Notes: generated by a model from the letters alone, not told the origin. DNA of 63,884 nt from Furfurilactobacillus milii (GCF_009863985.1 NZ_WEZT01000001.1:47248-111131); one strand, 5' to 3'. Positions 8,988-17,608 are shown, counted from the first letter of the stretch. Numbers and translations are program-made.

Positions 8988-9599
8988 TCACTGCTTAGTG
9001 TCGTCTTCGTCCAAAAATGCGTTCACAAAACCTGGAATCCGTTTGAGATAATCCGTTAATGCTGGACGCTCGGCAACAATAATATCACCCATGTTATGCC
9101 ACGTCACTTGTTTTGCACCAATCGACTCCAACGGGAAGTCCACAATTCTTTCAACAGAACCATCATAACCCTTGAATAATTCGTCATTGGTTAGTTCCGA
9201 AGTGGATAATACCATGGCACTGTTCACTATCGTGTGTGGGACTGCCTTTTTATCAACAAAATTGATAATCCGGTTGGCTAAAAAGACCTTATCGAAGAAG
9301 CCTTTCAACATTGCAGGTGTACTCAACCACCAGATTGGGAACATCACGATAACCTTATTGGTTTTCTGAATAATATCAATATATTTAGCGACCATCGGAT
9401 CCTTGAAATCGCCTTTGCCATAAACGGAAAGGTCAGTGGCGCGCATAACGGGATCAAAGCCATCCGCGTACAGATCAATAAGTTTGTAATCCTGTTGACG
9501 TGTAGTCAGCGTTTGCGTAACTTGTTCTAGTTCAGCATGTGAAAAACTACCGTCCCACGGATGCACGTAAATAATCGTCACTTGTTCCTTGTCACTCAT
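8988..9599 (-). CDS. Flavodoxin-fold NAD(P)H oxidoreductase
   Basis: A protein of 203 residues of the NQO/KefF/MdaB-like flavoprotein family. YVHPWDGSFSHA near the N-terminus is the FMN phosphate loop, and VIVMFPIWWLSTPAMLKGFFDKV near residue 85 is the family core motif. Members reduce quinones, azo or nitro compounds, or serve redox stress defence. The physiological substrate is unknown. It is divergent from a MerR regulator, and its promoter has the 19-bp spacer typical of MerR activation. Confidence 0.88.
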   Translation of the reverse strand: MSDKEQVTIIYVHPWDGSFSHAELEQVTQTLTTRQQDYKLIDLYADGFDPVMRATDLSVYGKGDFKDPMVAKYIDIIQKTNKVIVMFPIWWLSTPAMLKGFFDKVFLANRIINFVDKKAVPHTIVNSAMVLSTSELTNDELFKGYDGSVERIVDFPLESIGAKQVTWHNMGDIIVAERPALTDYLKRIPGFVNAFLDEDDTKQ

Positions 9600-9630
9600 A
9601 ATTGAATTCCTCCTCTAACTGATGTAACCT

Positions 9631-9661
9631 ACACTAAACTGTCACGCTACGTTACAGTCAA
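9631..9661 (-). promoter_or_regulatory. MerR-type promoter and operator
   Basis: On the minus strand TTGACT (9661-9656) and TAGTGT (9636-9631) are 19 bp apart. The imperfect dyad CTGTCACG-CTA-CGTTACAG (9639-9657) lies in the spacer. An over-long spacer with a dyad between the boxes is the hallmark of MerR-activated promoters. Confidence 0.7.
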
Positions 9662-9692
9662 TTCGAAAGTGCAAATTATTTGGAGAAATTTT

Positions 9693-10505
9693 ATGTTGAA
9701 GATTAGTGCGTTTGCTAAACTTGCCCAAACGACGCGGCGAACGTTGATTTTATATGATGAGCAAAACGTCTTTAAACCAGCTGAGGTTAGCGATGAAGGC
9801 TACCGATTCTACAATTACGACCAACTATACGAGTTATCCTTCATTCTGACGCTACGCAAGCTTGGCCTCTCGCTCGATGAAATCAAACAAATTAGTTCGA
9901 CCGACAGTAAGAAATCGCCCAATGCTTTACTGACGAACTTGCAGTCTCGCGTCGATGAACAAATTCACGACTTGCTGACTGTCAAACAGTCGTTAGGCAG
10001 CAGAATGACTGCCATTAATTCAGAGACTCCGATTCACTGCGACGCATCGTATATTCACAAACACAAAGCTCAATCTTTTTGGCAATCGACGACCTTACAC
10101 GACTGCTCCCGCCAACAAATTGCCGAGGCCTTTGCCGAATTCTACAAACGGCTGGATCCACTCGTTAGTATTAATGGTAAATGTTCGGGTTTTGTCCTCG
10201 ATCTACCAAATGCAAACGCAGCTCAATTCATCAATGCCCCCTTCCGTTTGATTAAGGAGGCAACTAAGAATATTAATAACGCGTTCATTACCACGGTTAA
10301 TCGACCTGCTGGCGATTATCTTGCCATCGATATCGACAATGACGATACCGCTATTTGTAACGGGATCGATTTGATTCATCAATACGCTGTCGCACATAAT
10401 CTCACGCTCCGTGGCCCACTGTGGCAGATCAACATGGATGAAGATATTCGTTTGCCAGAGGCCACCACTGCGGTGCTACGACTTGAATATTTAATTGCTA
10501 ATTAA
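9693..10505 (+). CDS. MerR-family regulator with ligand-binding domain
   Basis: About 270 residues. The N-terminal MerR helix-turn-helix begins ISAFAKLAQTTRRTLILYDE, and LRKLGLSLDEIKQI follows at about residue 50. The C-terminal half (from about residue 115) resembles the GyrI/BmrR effector-binding fold, so it probably senses a small hydrophobic or cationic ligand. Start: the ATG at 9693 follows TGGAG; an in-frame upstream codon lacks a ribosome site. It is divergent from the oxidoreductase and probably activates it. Confidence 0.85.
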   Translation: MLKISAFAKLAQTTRRTLILYDEQNVFKPAEVSDEGYRFYNYDQLYELSFILTLRKLGLSLDEIKQISSTDSKKSPNALLTNLQSRVDEQIHDLLTVKQSLGSRMTAINSETPIHCDASYIHKHKAQSFWQSTTLHDCSRQQIAEAFAEFYKRLDPLVSINGKCSGFVLDLPNANAAQFINAPFRLIKEATKNINNAFITTVNRPAGDYLAIDIDNDDTAICNGIDLIHQYAVAHNLTLRGPLWQINMDEDIRLPEATTAVLRLEYLIAN

Positions 10506-10626
10506 ATATATAAATCAGACCTGTCAACCCTGACTTTTTCCATTCCTGTCGGGGTTATATTTTTATATAAATATATAAACCTAACCCCATGTTAGACTTA
10601 GGCCATCTTGAAAGGTGGTCAGATAT

Positions 10627-11622
10627 ATGAAGTATCAACGATTATCCACATTCGCGTTTAGTATCCTGTTGGCAAGTCTATTATTGTTCCTGCCAATGTC
10701 CGCACGAGGAGATTCAACCATGATTTATACGGCCCTGCCCAAACAATCGGACCACTATTACCACCGTATTTATCCAGATTTAATTCAATATAATCAAACA
10801 TTTTCTGAACAGTTGGCTAGCGACGATCAACTAACCAGCCTTACCGAATCTAATCAGCGTGGTAAGTTTGCGACCACTCCTTATACGTATGACGATATTT
10901 GGGTCCGTGATGTGGCACCAGTCATCACGACAAAAATGGTGAAATTTCGATACTCTCCTGCCTATTTACCCAAAACCGACAGCAGTTACTTAAATACGAG
11001 TTTCACCGGTTGGTTGAATCAATCACATTTCAACTATCACTCATCTAAGTTGATTTTAGATGGTGGTAACGTTCAGTGGAATAAAGGCAACGCGGTAGTA
11101 ATTACCAATCGTGTGTTTAAAGATAATCCACATTGGTCACATCATGACATCATCAGTGAACTTAAACACCAGCTTAACGTCAGTAAAGTTGTCATTGTGC
11201 CTGCAGAACCAGGTGATACGCTTGCTCACGCCGATGGCATGATCAAGTTTCTAACACCAAACACTGCGTTTATAAGTGATTTTGAAGGCAATCGAACCTT
11301 CCAAAATAAGTTCAAACAGATTATTAAAAAATCGCTTCCTCACGTTCGTTTGATTACGCTCAAATCAGCCTATACTGACGCTGGGCAATATGACAAAAAA
11401 ATCGCGTCTGCCCGCGGCTTGTATATCAACATGCTGGAAACAGCGCACACGATTTATGTGCCACAGTTCAATTTGGCCAGAGATAAAGAAGCACTTCATG
11501 CTATTCAAGCACATACGTCTAAACGAGTCGTCGGCATCCCCATCGCCAAGGTTTCTACGCTTGGTGGCGCGATTCATTGCACTACCTGGGATGTGCCAAA
11601 GAAGTTTGCGCCAAAACAGTAA
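10627..11622 (+). CDS. Exported agmatine deiminase / peptidylarginine deiminase family protein
   Basis: About 331 residues. An N-terminal signal peptide (KYQR, then a hydrophobic stretch to SARG around residue 27) precedes a guanidine-modifying domain. Family motifs: YDDIWVRDVAPV, LDGGNVQW, a HADGMIKF His/Asp pair, and GGAIHCTTWDVP with the nucleophilic Cys near residue 318. The family hydrolyses guanidino groups (agmatine or peptidylarginine to citrulline or carbamoyl products). Cytoplasmic agmatine deiminases lack signal peptides, so an extracellular substrate is inferred. The ATG follows AAGGTGG. No putrescine carbamoyltransferase or antiporter is adjacent, so this is not a standard agmatine-catabolic cluster. 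Confidence 0.85.
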   Translation: MKYQRLSTFAFSILLASLLLFLPMSARGDSTMIYTALPKQSDHYYHRIYPDLIQYNQTFSEQLASDDQLTSLTESNQRGKFATTPYTYDDIWVRDVAPVITTKMVKFRYSPAYLPKTDSSYLNTSFTGWLNQSHFNYHSSKLILDGGNVQWNKGNAVVITNRVFKDNPHWSHHDIISELKHQLNVSKVVIVPAEPGDTLAHADGMIKFLTPNTAFISDFEGNRTFQNKFKQIIKKSLPHVRLITLKSAYTDAGQYDKKIASARGLYINMLETAHTIYVPQFNLARDKEALHAIQAHTSKRVVGIPIAKVSTLGGAIHCTTWDVPKKFAPKQ

Positions 11623-11625
11623 ATA

Positions 11626-11641
11626 CGTTTCACGTGTAACA
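11626..11641. other. parS-like site
   Basis: CGTTTCACGTGTAACA differs from TGTTNCACGTGNAACA only at the first base. It lies 4 bp after the deiminase stop codon. Confidence 0.55.
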
Positions 11642-11880
11642 ATTTTGAACGAAAATGAACTTGCTGATTGAGTCTGTAAAAAACACGAAGTAACTGGAGA
11701 CCTCTGACAAAATAGGTATTAAAGATTGACATTGCCTTTGGTATAAAGAAATGCGGTGTCTCGAACCCGAACTTTTACGCATAGCGGCAAAACGAAGCAC
11801 ACAGACCTCCAGATTACGTTAAACGTCACCCAATTCTATTGAAGAACGAGGAAAGAATATTTTCCCACAATGTATTTGTA

Positions 11881-13284
11881 TTATGCTTGCTTCCGTACTC
11901 GAAACGCTAGCAGGAAGCCACAAATGGCAACGATCAAAACAAAGATAAAGCCGTAATGGATACCCTGTGACAAGCCAGAAACACCCGGTGCTGCAGCGGT
12001 GCCAATTGCCAATACACTAGTTGCAATTGCTGTCGACAAGGCACCGACAATTTGTTCCAGAGTATTCAAAATTGCACTACCGTCAGCATTTAGAACACCA
12101 GCAAGGCTATTCAATCCATACGTCTGTGAAGGCGACATTGCCAATGGTGCACCGATCATCAAAACGATGTGTCCGACAATCACTTGCCACAGTGGACTGT
12201 TGCTACCAGTCGATAATAGAATCACGACACCTAATGCTGCAATGAAGAAACCACCACGAGATAACCATTTAGCTCCGTGGTTATCATACAGTCGGCCAGC
12301 TAAACCAGAAACTGCTGCATTAACAATTCCACCAGGGAGCATTGCAATCCCAGTTAATCCAATTGGCAAACCAATGACACGCTGCAAGTACATTGGAAAT
12401 AGATACATCGACGCTAAAATTAAACCAAAATCAAGCATTACCAAGAGTGTCCCGACAGCAAAGGGTTCTGATCGAAATACAACGAGGTTCAAGATTGGGT
12501 ATTTGATATTAGATTGACGAATTGTAAAGATGATTAGCGAAAGCAGACCAATGATGAGTGGCACAAGCACTTTAACTGAAATCCAACCAGCATCACTAGC
12601 GAAGGATGCCCCCAGAACAATCCCAGAAAAACCAATTGTAGAAGCAAAAATTGAGATCCAATCAACAGGTGTTTTACTTTGTGAATATACATTTTCCAGA
12701 TACAACGCATTAAGAACAAACGCGAGAATCAGAAACGGAAGTAGTACCCAGAAAACAGCATTCCAAGCAAAATTTGCCAAGACCAAGCCCGTTACTGTTG
12801 GCGCAATCGCAGGGGCGAACATGATAACCAAAGCAGACAGCCCCATGATCGTACCCAGTTTATATGGCGGAAAAATCTGCATCGCAACAGAAAACATTAA
12901 TGGTAAAACGACACCAGTGCCAATCCCTTGAATCATTCGTCCAAGTAAAACAATCCCAAAATTACTACCCAATGCAGAGATTAAGACACCGACAATGAAT
13001 GCACCCAATGCAGATAATACAATCCGCTTTGTAGAAAACCACCGCGTTAATAGCCCAGAAAGTGGCATGCAGATTCCTATGACTAACATGTAGCCGGTAA
13101 CAAGCCACTGTGCCGTCCCTTGTGTGACATGTAGTTCTGCCATGATGCTAGATAGCGCAACATTCAATGCAGTTTCAGAGAACATCCCCACGAATCCACC
13201 AATCATGAGGCCAAACATAGCCAACGCAGGGTGCTTCACCTTTACGCGTGCCTGGGGTAAACCTTGTGCTTGTGAAATTTTCAA
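11881..13284 (-). CDS. DHA2-family multidrug MFS exporter
   Basis: A protein of 467 residues with about 14 membrane segments. ALNVALSSIMAELHV near residue 40 and GRMIQGIGTGVVLPLMF near residue 115 are the DHA2 (EmrB/QacA/LmrB) signatures. It should export toxic compounds using the proton gradient. Start is TTG at 13284, about 9 nt after AGGATGG; no in-frame ATG fits better. It has its own promoter and a structured leader ending in an intrinsic terminator, so expression is probably controlled by termination rather than by a neighbouring repressor. The 258 bp downstream hold the parS-like site and no recognisable gene. Confidence 0.9.
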   Translation of the reverse strand: MKISQAQGLPQARVKVKHPALAMFGLMIGGFVGMFSETALNVALSSIMAELHVTQGTAQWLVTGYMLVIGICMPLSGLLTRWFSTKRIVLSALGAFIVGVLISALGSNFGIVLLGRMIQGIGTGVVLPLMFSVAMQIFPPYKLGTIMGLSALVIMFAPAIAPTVTGLVLANFAWNAVFWVLLPFLILAFVLNALYLENVYSQSKTPVDWISIFASTIGFSGIVLGASFASDAGWISVKVLVPLIIGLLSLIIFTIRQSNIKYPILNLVVFRSEPFAVGTLLVMLDFGLILASMYLFPMYLQRVIGLPIGLTGIAMLPGGIVNAAVSGLAGRLYDNHGAKWLSRGGFFIAALGVVILLSTGSNSPLWQVIVGHIVLMIGAPLAMSPSQTYGLNSLAGVLNADGSAILNTLEQIVGALSTAIATSVLAIGTAAAPGVSGLSQGIHYGFIFVLIVAICGFLLAFRVRKQA

Positions 13285-13332
13285 AATAAAATACCATCCT
13301 GTATATATTTTTGGTCGAAGCAGAATGAGAGC

Positions 13333-13496
13333 AAAAAAAAACGGCCTCTAAAGGCCGATACCGAGGACTTCCCCGGTGTAGCAACAATCCGGAATGGCGA
13401 CCGTCTTGCCACGATTCTAATGTTAGCATTTCGTAAAAACGCGCTTTCGTTACTTAACCGGGGCTCATTATATCGGGCGATTTCAAAAAAAGTCAA
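13333..13496 (-). promoter_or_regulatory. Promoter and structured attenuator leader of the DHA2 exporter
   Basis: On the minus strand a promoter TTGACT (13496-13491) and TATAAT (13472-13467) with an 18-bp spacer starts a leader of about 180 nt. A hairpin joins TGGC and GCCA near 13397-13417. ACCGGGG can pair with CCTCGGT at 13359-13377. A strong terminator, CGGCC-TTTAGA-GGCCG plus nine T, lies at 13333-13357, before the gene. CCCCGG near the transcription start could pair alternatively with CCGGGG at 13371-13376. I recognise no known riboswitch class. Confidence 0.7.
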
Positions 13497-13536
13497 GTTT
13501 TTTTCGACGAGCTTCTGAAAAACTAGTTAAAAATGG

Positions 13537-13936
13537 GTACTGTGTCGTGCAACGTACACCGCTTCACGTTTTAATCTAAAATTATCAGTTGAATCATCGC
13601 GCCAGGCTTCAAAAGTTCTACATAAGTATCTATACCAAGCTAAGCCTACCATCAAAGATATTCTGCCTGATAGGCCAACAGGTAGTGATCTGGAGGAAGA
13701 ACAAGTTTACACTAAGCTAACATTTTGATCGATATCATTAAGCATCATCCAAAAGTGTCTAATACACGAAAGCTGTTATAAAACTGAGGCGAAGATAGCT
13801 GAACTCAAAATCAAATATGGATATGGAAGATACTGGTCGAATTACATTTATGCCATGACGCTCTTCTATGCCAACATGGAACAAATCTTGATTCAAACGA
13901 CCAAGAAATACGGCCTGGAACAGTCACCCCAGACAT
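13537..13936 (+). pseudogene. Decayed gene of unknown function
   Basis: One frame reads well from 13537, interrupted by TGA at 13726-13728. It includes SVESSRQASKVLHKYLYQ, TIKDILPDRPTGSDLEEEQ and, after the stop, YKTEAKIAELKIKYGYGRYW and YAMTLFYANMEQILIQTTKK. There is no start codon with a ribosome site. The composition looks like protein, but I do not recognise the family. It lies between the exporter promoter and an IS5-type miniature element, so it is probably debris of an accessory insertion. Confidence 0.45.
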
Positions 13937-13937
13937 C

Positions 13938-13976
13938 AAAAGACGGTTGGAATTTTCGAAATTCCAACCGTCTTTT
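13938..13976. terminator. Strong bidirectional terminator
   Basis: AAAAGACGGTTGGAATTT and its perfect complement flank a TCG loop, giving an 18-bp stem with A/T ends on both strands. Confidence 0.85.
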
Positions 13977-13980
13977 ATTA

Positions 13981-14173
13981 GGGTCCGTCTGAAAACTACT
14001 TAAGTAAGATGCAAATTGAGGCAATGTAAACCGTAGCCAGATAAACATGAGCGAGCTTATCATAACGCGTTGCAATCCATCTTCCAGTTCGTATCGTTTA
14101 GGTGTTGTCATCGGAATGCCTCGATTCGTTTTTCCTCAGATTATACCTGAATTTTTAGTTTTCAGACAGTCCC
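13981..14173 (-). mobile_element. IS5-family miniature element (MITE-like deletion derivative)
   Basis: GGGTCCGTCTGAAAACT at the left and AGTTTTCAGACAGTCCC at the right form 17-bp terminal inverted repeats with two mismatches. A TA dinucleotide on each side fits the TA target duplication of the IS427 group. On the minus strand the interior encodes RWIATRYDKLAHVYLATVY, the C-terminal end of IS5/IS427 transposases, fused to an unrelated N-terminal piece. The element is 193 bp, too short for a working transposase. Confidence 0.8.
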
Positions 14174-15613
14174 TAGTCTAAATACATCTCGCCGCAAGTC
14201 GGATCGGTACTTCAAAATAATCAACCCGTTGAAGACGATCATCATCACACCCAAAACAAGTACATCCGTCCTAATACTGCCGTTTAATGAAATTGACTGT
14301 CGTAGCCCGTCAATCAGATAAGTCATCGGAAGATACGGATTGATGACTCGAGCATAACCACTTGTCAGTTCGACCGGATACACACCAGCCGAGGCAGACA
14401 GTTGGAGCACCAGGATAATTGTGATCAACCAGGTACCGAAGCCGCCAAGCACGATTCGCAAACAGAATATCAATGACAAAAAGGTCAGCGAACCTAATAA
14501 CAGCATACTTGCCAATTTAATCTGAGAAGTCGGCATTAAGTGATTACCCCAAGTCAGCGCCAAGAAAAGTAAACCACTTTGTACGGCGCCAAGTGCCCCG
14601 ATAACTGAAAATTTTGATAGCCACCAGACAACTGCAGACTTAGGTCGTGACTTCGGTAAATAAGCATCGAACATAGTCCCTAAACCAATACCGCCGACAA
14701 ACAAGCCGATGGCAATAAAGAATGGTGCCATGCCTGTCCCGTTGTTGGGTACTTTCGCCACGTCTGTTGTATCAGCGACCACTGGCGAGGCAATGTCGCC
14801 AGCTGTCCGGCGTTGCTCGTGTAATTGTTGTAGTTGGTGAACACTACCTGCAAGACTAGTGGTAAGCCGCGTACTTCCTAGAGTGAGCGCCGAACTACCA
14901 TCATGCAGTTTTGCTAGGGCCGCATTCAGTTTACCCACACCACCGACAATCTCTGGTGACGTTAGGTTGGCGGTCTGCAATCCCTGCTGCAAACTAGTTG
15001 TTCCCACACCAACTTGTTGAATGCCGTTGGTTAAACTAGTCAATCCCGTTGTCACCTGATTGCTGCCCTTAGCTGCGTTCGCCATGCCCATTTGCACATG
15101 ACCGATCGCCGTCAATAAAACACTGACGTACATTGCACTGACTTGCTTTGAAACCTTTGATTGAATCGCTGTGGCCGCCCCTGCAGTCATTTTTGAAACG
15201 ACAAAATTACGACCAGAATTAACTGTATATCGGATGTGCAAACGTTGTGGTGAGCTCGTTAACAACGTTGTCGCATCACTAGAAAACCGTTTGGGAATTG
15301 TCACGACCATGTAGTATTTACCATTTCGAATCCCCGTGGCGGCCGCTTTGGCTGTTGTCACATGATAATCAAGTGAATCCGAACGACGTAGTTTAGTTGT
15401 TAATTGTTTACCAATCGCAATCCGTTTGCCACGATAGTTCTGCGGCCGATCCTGATTCACAATCGCAACCGGAATCCGGTCCATTTTCCCGTAAGCATTC
15501 CACATTGACGATAGGTATAAAAGACAATAAATTGCCGGGATCAATGCAATTAAAATTAATCCAATTAGCGTACTCCGGCTATGCCATAATTGCTGCCATT
15601 CTTTTCTCACCAT
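14162..15613 (-). CDS. YhgE/Pip-domain membrane protein (ABC-2 permease-like)
   Basis: About 483 residues. One N-terminal membrane segment (SRSTLIGLILIALIPAIYCLLYL) is followed by a long extracytoplasmic region, with the DRIPVAIVNQD motif typical of YhgE/Pip proteins near residue 55. About five C-terminal segments begin near residue 295. The family includes phage infection protein and type VII secretion-related EsaA-like proteins; its exact job is unknown. The last codons and stop lie inside the IS5-type miniature element, so the native C-terminus has been altered. Start is ambiguous: ATG at 15613 or GTG at 15622, both near AGAGAGG. Confidence 0.8.
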   Translation of the reverse strand: MVRKEWQQLWHSRSTLIGLILIALIPAIYCLLYLSSMWNAYGKMDRIPVAIVNQDRPQNYRGKRIAIGKQLTTKLRRSDSLDYHVTTAKAAATGIRNGKYYMVVTIPKRFSSDATTLLTSSPQRLHIRYTVNSGRNFVVSKMTAGAATAIQSKVSKQVSAMYVSVLLTAIGHVQMGMANAAKGSNQVTTGLTSLTNGIQQVGVGTTSLQQGLQTANLTSPEIVGGVGKLNAALAKLHDGSSALTLGSTRLTTSLAGSVHQLQQLHEQRRTAGDIASPVVADTTDVAKVPNNGTGMAPFFIAIGLFVGGIGLGTMFDAYLPKSRPKSAVVWWLSKFSVIGALGAVQSGLLFLALTWGNHLMPTSQIKLASMLLLGSLTFLSLIFCLRIVLGGFGTWLITIILVLQLSASAGVYPVELTSGYARVINPYLPMTYLIDGLRQSISLNGSIRTDVLVLGVMMIVFNGLIILKYRSDLRRDVFRLGTV

Positions 15614-15688
15614 CTCATTCACGTTCCTCTCTAACCAAAACTTATCAGGTGTTTCGGTTGTCGATACTAAGTGAAAGACACAGTGCAA

Positions 15689-15717
15689 ACAATGGACAAA
15701 ATGCATTCAACTGTCAA
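15689..15717 (-). promoter_or_regulatory. Candidate promoter of the YhgE/Pip gene
   Basis: On the minus strand TTGACA (15717-15712) and CATTGT (15694-15689) have a 17-bp spacer. The rest of the 15614-15932 gap holds only the TetR terminator; I see no further gene. Confidence 0.4.
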
Positions 15718-15863
15718 TTTGACTAGACCACTAAACCAACTCCAAAAAGATCCAGTCCCTTGAAAGGCATGAGAGAACGTGCCTTCACAAAAGTCCCAAT
15801 CCGTACATGAAATGAACACTTTCTGCCAACCTGCCCATTGTCTGTCTTGATGACGCTTCTATA

Positions 15864-15916
15864 CTAAAAATAAGCCGTTGATCAAACCCAATTAATGGGC
15901 CTCGGCAACGGCTTAT
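15864..15916 (-). terminator. Terminator of the TetR gene
   Basis: On the minus strand TAAGCCGTTG and CAACGGCTTA form a 10-bp stem followed by TTTTTAG. Confidence 0.75.
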
Positions 15917-15932
15917 ATGACGTTAATTAAAA

Positions 15933-16535
15933 TTATTTTTCATTCTGAACAAGCGCAGTCAAATCAATGGGTGACAGTACTCGACTGTTCATAAAAATAT
16001 CAAAAATTTCCCGCGGAGATTCCGGCTGTGCCTTTTGAAACCACTGGGTGATAATACCGGAGATATTTTGAACAAGAATGGCCCGTGCATACTCTAAGGG
16101 AATGCCTTCTCCGTGCTGATCTGACTCTCCAGTAATCGTTTCACGTGCTACCTCAGCTGTAATGAATGCTGTCATTTTACTCATCACTGATGATTCTGGA
16201 ATTCGGTAAAGCGTTTGAACGAGCCGTTTGTGACGATTAAGGTAAACAAACATGTGATAGAAGACATTATCGGTCACTTGGTCACTTTTCTTCAATGCTA
16301 CCTTCGTGTAGTCAGCAAAAATCTGCTCAATACCCGCTATCAACTCATCCTCATAGGCCGCCAGCATCGCATATTTATCCACATAATGAAGATAAAATGT
16401 CCCCCGGCTGATGTGAGCAGTAGTTGCAATATCACGAATGGTCATTTTTCGAAAAGTTTTGGCAGTCACAAGCTTAACAAACGCTTTTTTAAGCGCAACT
16501 TCCGTATTCTTTTCCTTTGTGTCTTGTGTCGTCAT
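15933..16535 (-). CDS. TetR/AcrR-family regulator
   Basis: A protein of 200 residues. The N-terminal helix-turn-helix contains FRKMTIRDIATTAHISRGTFYLHYVDKYAML (about residues 28-58), a textbook TetR motif. The rest is the helical ligand-binding and dimerisation domain. It is divergent from the CDF-like gene. The region between them holds three copies of a TTACATT motif that may be its operator. It might also control the YhgE/Pip gene on its own strand, as TetR-YhgE pairs are common in lactobacilli. Confidence 0.88.
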   Translation of the reverse strand: MTTQDTKEKNTEVALKKAFVKLVTAKTFRKMTIRDIATTAHISRGTFYLHYVDKYAMLAAYEDELIAGIEQIFADYTKVALKKSDQVTDNVFYHMFVYLNRHKRLVQTLYRIPESSVMSKMTAFITAEVARETITGESDQHGEGIPLEYARAILVQNISGIITQWFQKAQPESPREIFDIFMNSRVLSPIDLTALVQNEK

Positions 16536-16555
16536 CCGCTCAGCTCTTTTCCGTT

Positions 16556-16594
16556 TTACATTACATCTGTTCTACATTACAGCTCTTACATTGA
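16556..16594. promoter_or_regulatory. Direct repeats, candidate TetR operator
   Basis: TACATTACA occurs at 16557-16565 and 16573-16581, and TTACATTGA at 16586-16594. The spacing is regular, between the TetR gene and the divergent transporter. Confidence 0.45.
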
Positions 16595-16632
16595 TTCTAC
16601 TTAATTTTCACTTCAAAACCTAGAGGCCGTTT

Positions 16633-17562
16633 ATGTCAAAAGAAGTTGTCGATATCTCACAAAAACTACAAACAACCAGTAAGCATCGAATGGCAATGGC
16701 ACGGCGACTCATCTATTTGAACATGAGTGTCTACCTACTTATGTCTGTCGGTGAATTACTGATTGGCCGATTCGGTCACGCAACGGTACTCATCGCTGAT
16801 GGTAAAAATAATATCACAGGTGTGCTATCTTCTGTTTTACTACTTGTCGGTCTGCACTTTTCCAGCATCCCCCGTGATGATGTTCATCAAGAAGGTCACT
16901 GGCAATATGAAACCATTGCCGTATTTTTAGCTGGCATCATTATGGATCTTGTTGGCCTGAACTGTCTATGGTCTGCTGGGCAAAGTATGATTGCTATCAT
17001 AATGGGTCAAACATCCGCGATTCGCATCATCGCAGCCTATACAGCAGCCATTTCTGGCACTCTAATGCTTGTGATCAGTCGAATCAATCATCTTATTGGT
17101 GTACGAACGCAAGACAGCGCGTTAATTGCTTCAGCACGAGATTCGCTCAGTGATGCTTTTACATCTTACGGCACTATGATTGCTATTTTTCTCACCTATT
17201 GGTTACGGCTAAATTGGTTTGATAGTCTCGCAACGCTTATCCTAGGTATTTATATCATCGTGAACGGTAATCAAATTATCAGTACCAGCGCTGAAAAATT
17301 GTCCAATGGCTTCAACCCTGTGATGCAGGCCCACATTCGTCATTATATTGGCCTAATGCCCGGTGTACGTGATATCGACTATGTTAATGGCCGTTACACA
17401 GGTGACAACATTATTATCGAAACTGAAATCCGCGTTTCTGGCAAACTATCCACCACAGAGAGTTTCCAGCTTTGCAAACGTATTGAAGCAGATGTACAAA
17501 CACAATTTCCGATTTTGTATTGCTGCATTCAAGTACGACCATTTCCTAACAGTATCGACTAA
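16633..17562 (+). CDS. Cation diffusion facilitator (CDF)-like transporter
   Basis: A protein of 309 residues with six predicted membrane segments and a C-terminal cytoplasmic domain of about 80 residues. That is the layout of CDF zinc/iron/manganese exporters. The second metal motif is recognisable (ARDSLSDAFTSYG near residue 177). The first, normally DxxHSxxD, reads ADGKNNITGV, so a key Asp is replaced. Metal specificity or even metal transport is therefore uncertain. It is divergent from TetR and followed by a strong terminator. Confidence 0.75.
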   Translation: MSKEVVDISQKLQTTSKHRMAMARRLIYLNMSVYLLMSVGELLIGRFGHATVLIADGKNNITGVLSSVLLLVGLHFSSIPRDDVHQEGHWQYETIAVFLAGIIMDLVGLNCLWSAGQSMIAIIMGQTSAIRIIAAYTAAISGTLMLVISRINHLIGVRTQDSALIASARDSLSDAFTSYGTMIAIFLTYWLRLNWFDSLATLILGIYIIVNGNQIISTSAEKLSNGFNPVMQAHIRHYIGLMPGVRDIDYVNGRYTGDNIIIETEIRVSGKLSTTESFQLCKRIEADVQTQFPILYCCIQVRPFPNSID

Positions 17563-17603
17563 ATAACGTGTAACCCAAGACTGAGGATTACACGTTATTT
17601 TTG
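17561..17603. terminator. Bidirectional terminator
   Basis: AAATAACGTGTAA pairs with TTACACGTTATTTTT between the convergent CDF-like and oxidoreductase genes. Confidence 0.85.
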
Positions 17604-17608
17604 GAATA

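Noticed and set aside
11642-11880. Search for a small gene or RNA between the deiminase and the DHA2 exporter
   Set aside because: TTGACA occurs but without a properly spaced -10, and no convincing frame or stem is seen.
11999-12517. Long open frame antisense to the DHA2 exporter
   Set aside because: No ribosome site and residue composition mirrors the transmembrane gene on the other strand.
13175-13429. 84-codon frame crossing the exporter leader and terminator on the minus strand
   Set aside because: No ribosome site, it runs through the hairpins and into the exporter gene in another frame; probably accidental.
16137-16152. CGTTTCACGTGCTACC as a parS site inside TetR
   Set aside because: Several departures from the consensus on the right half.
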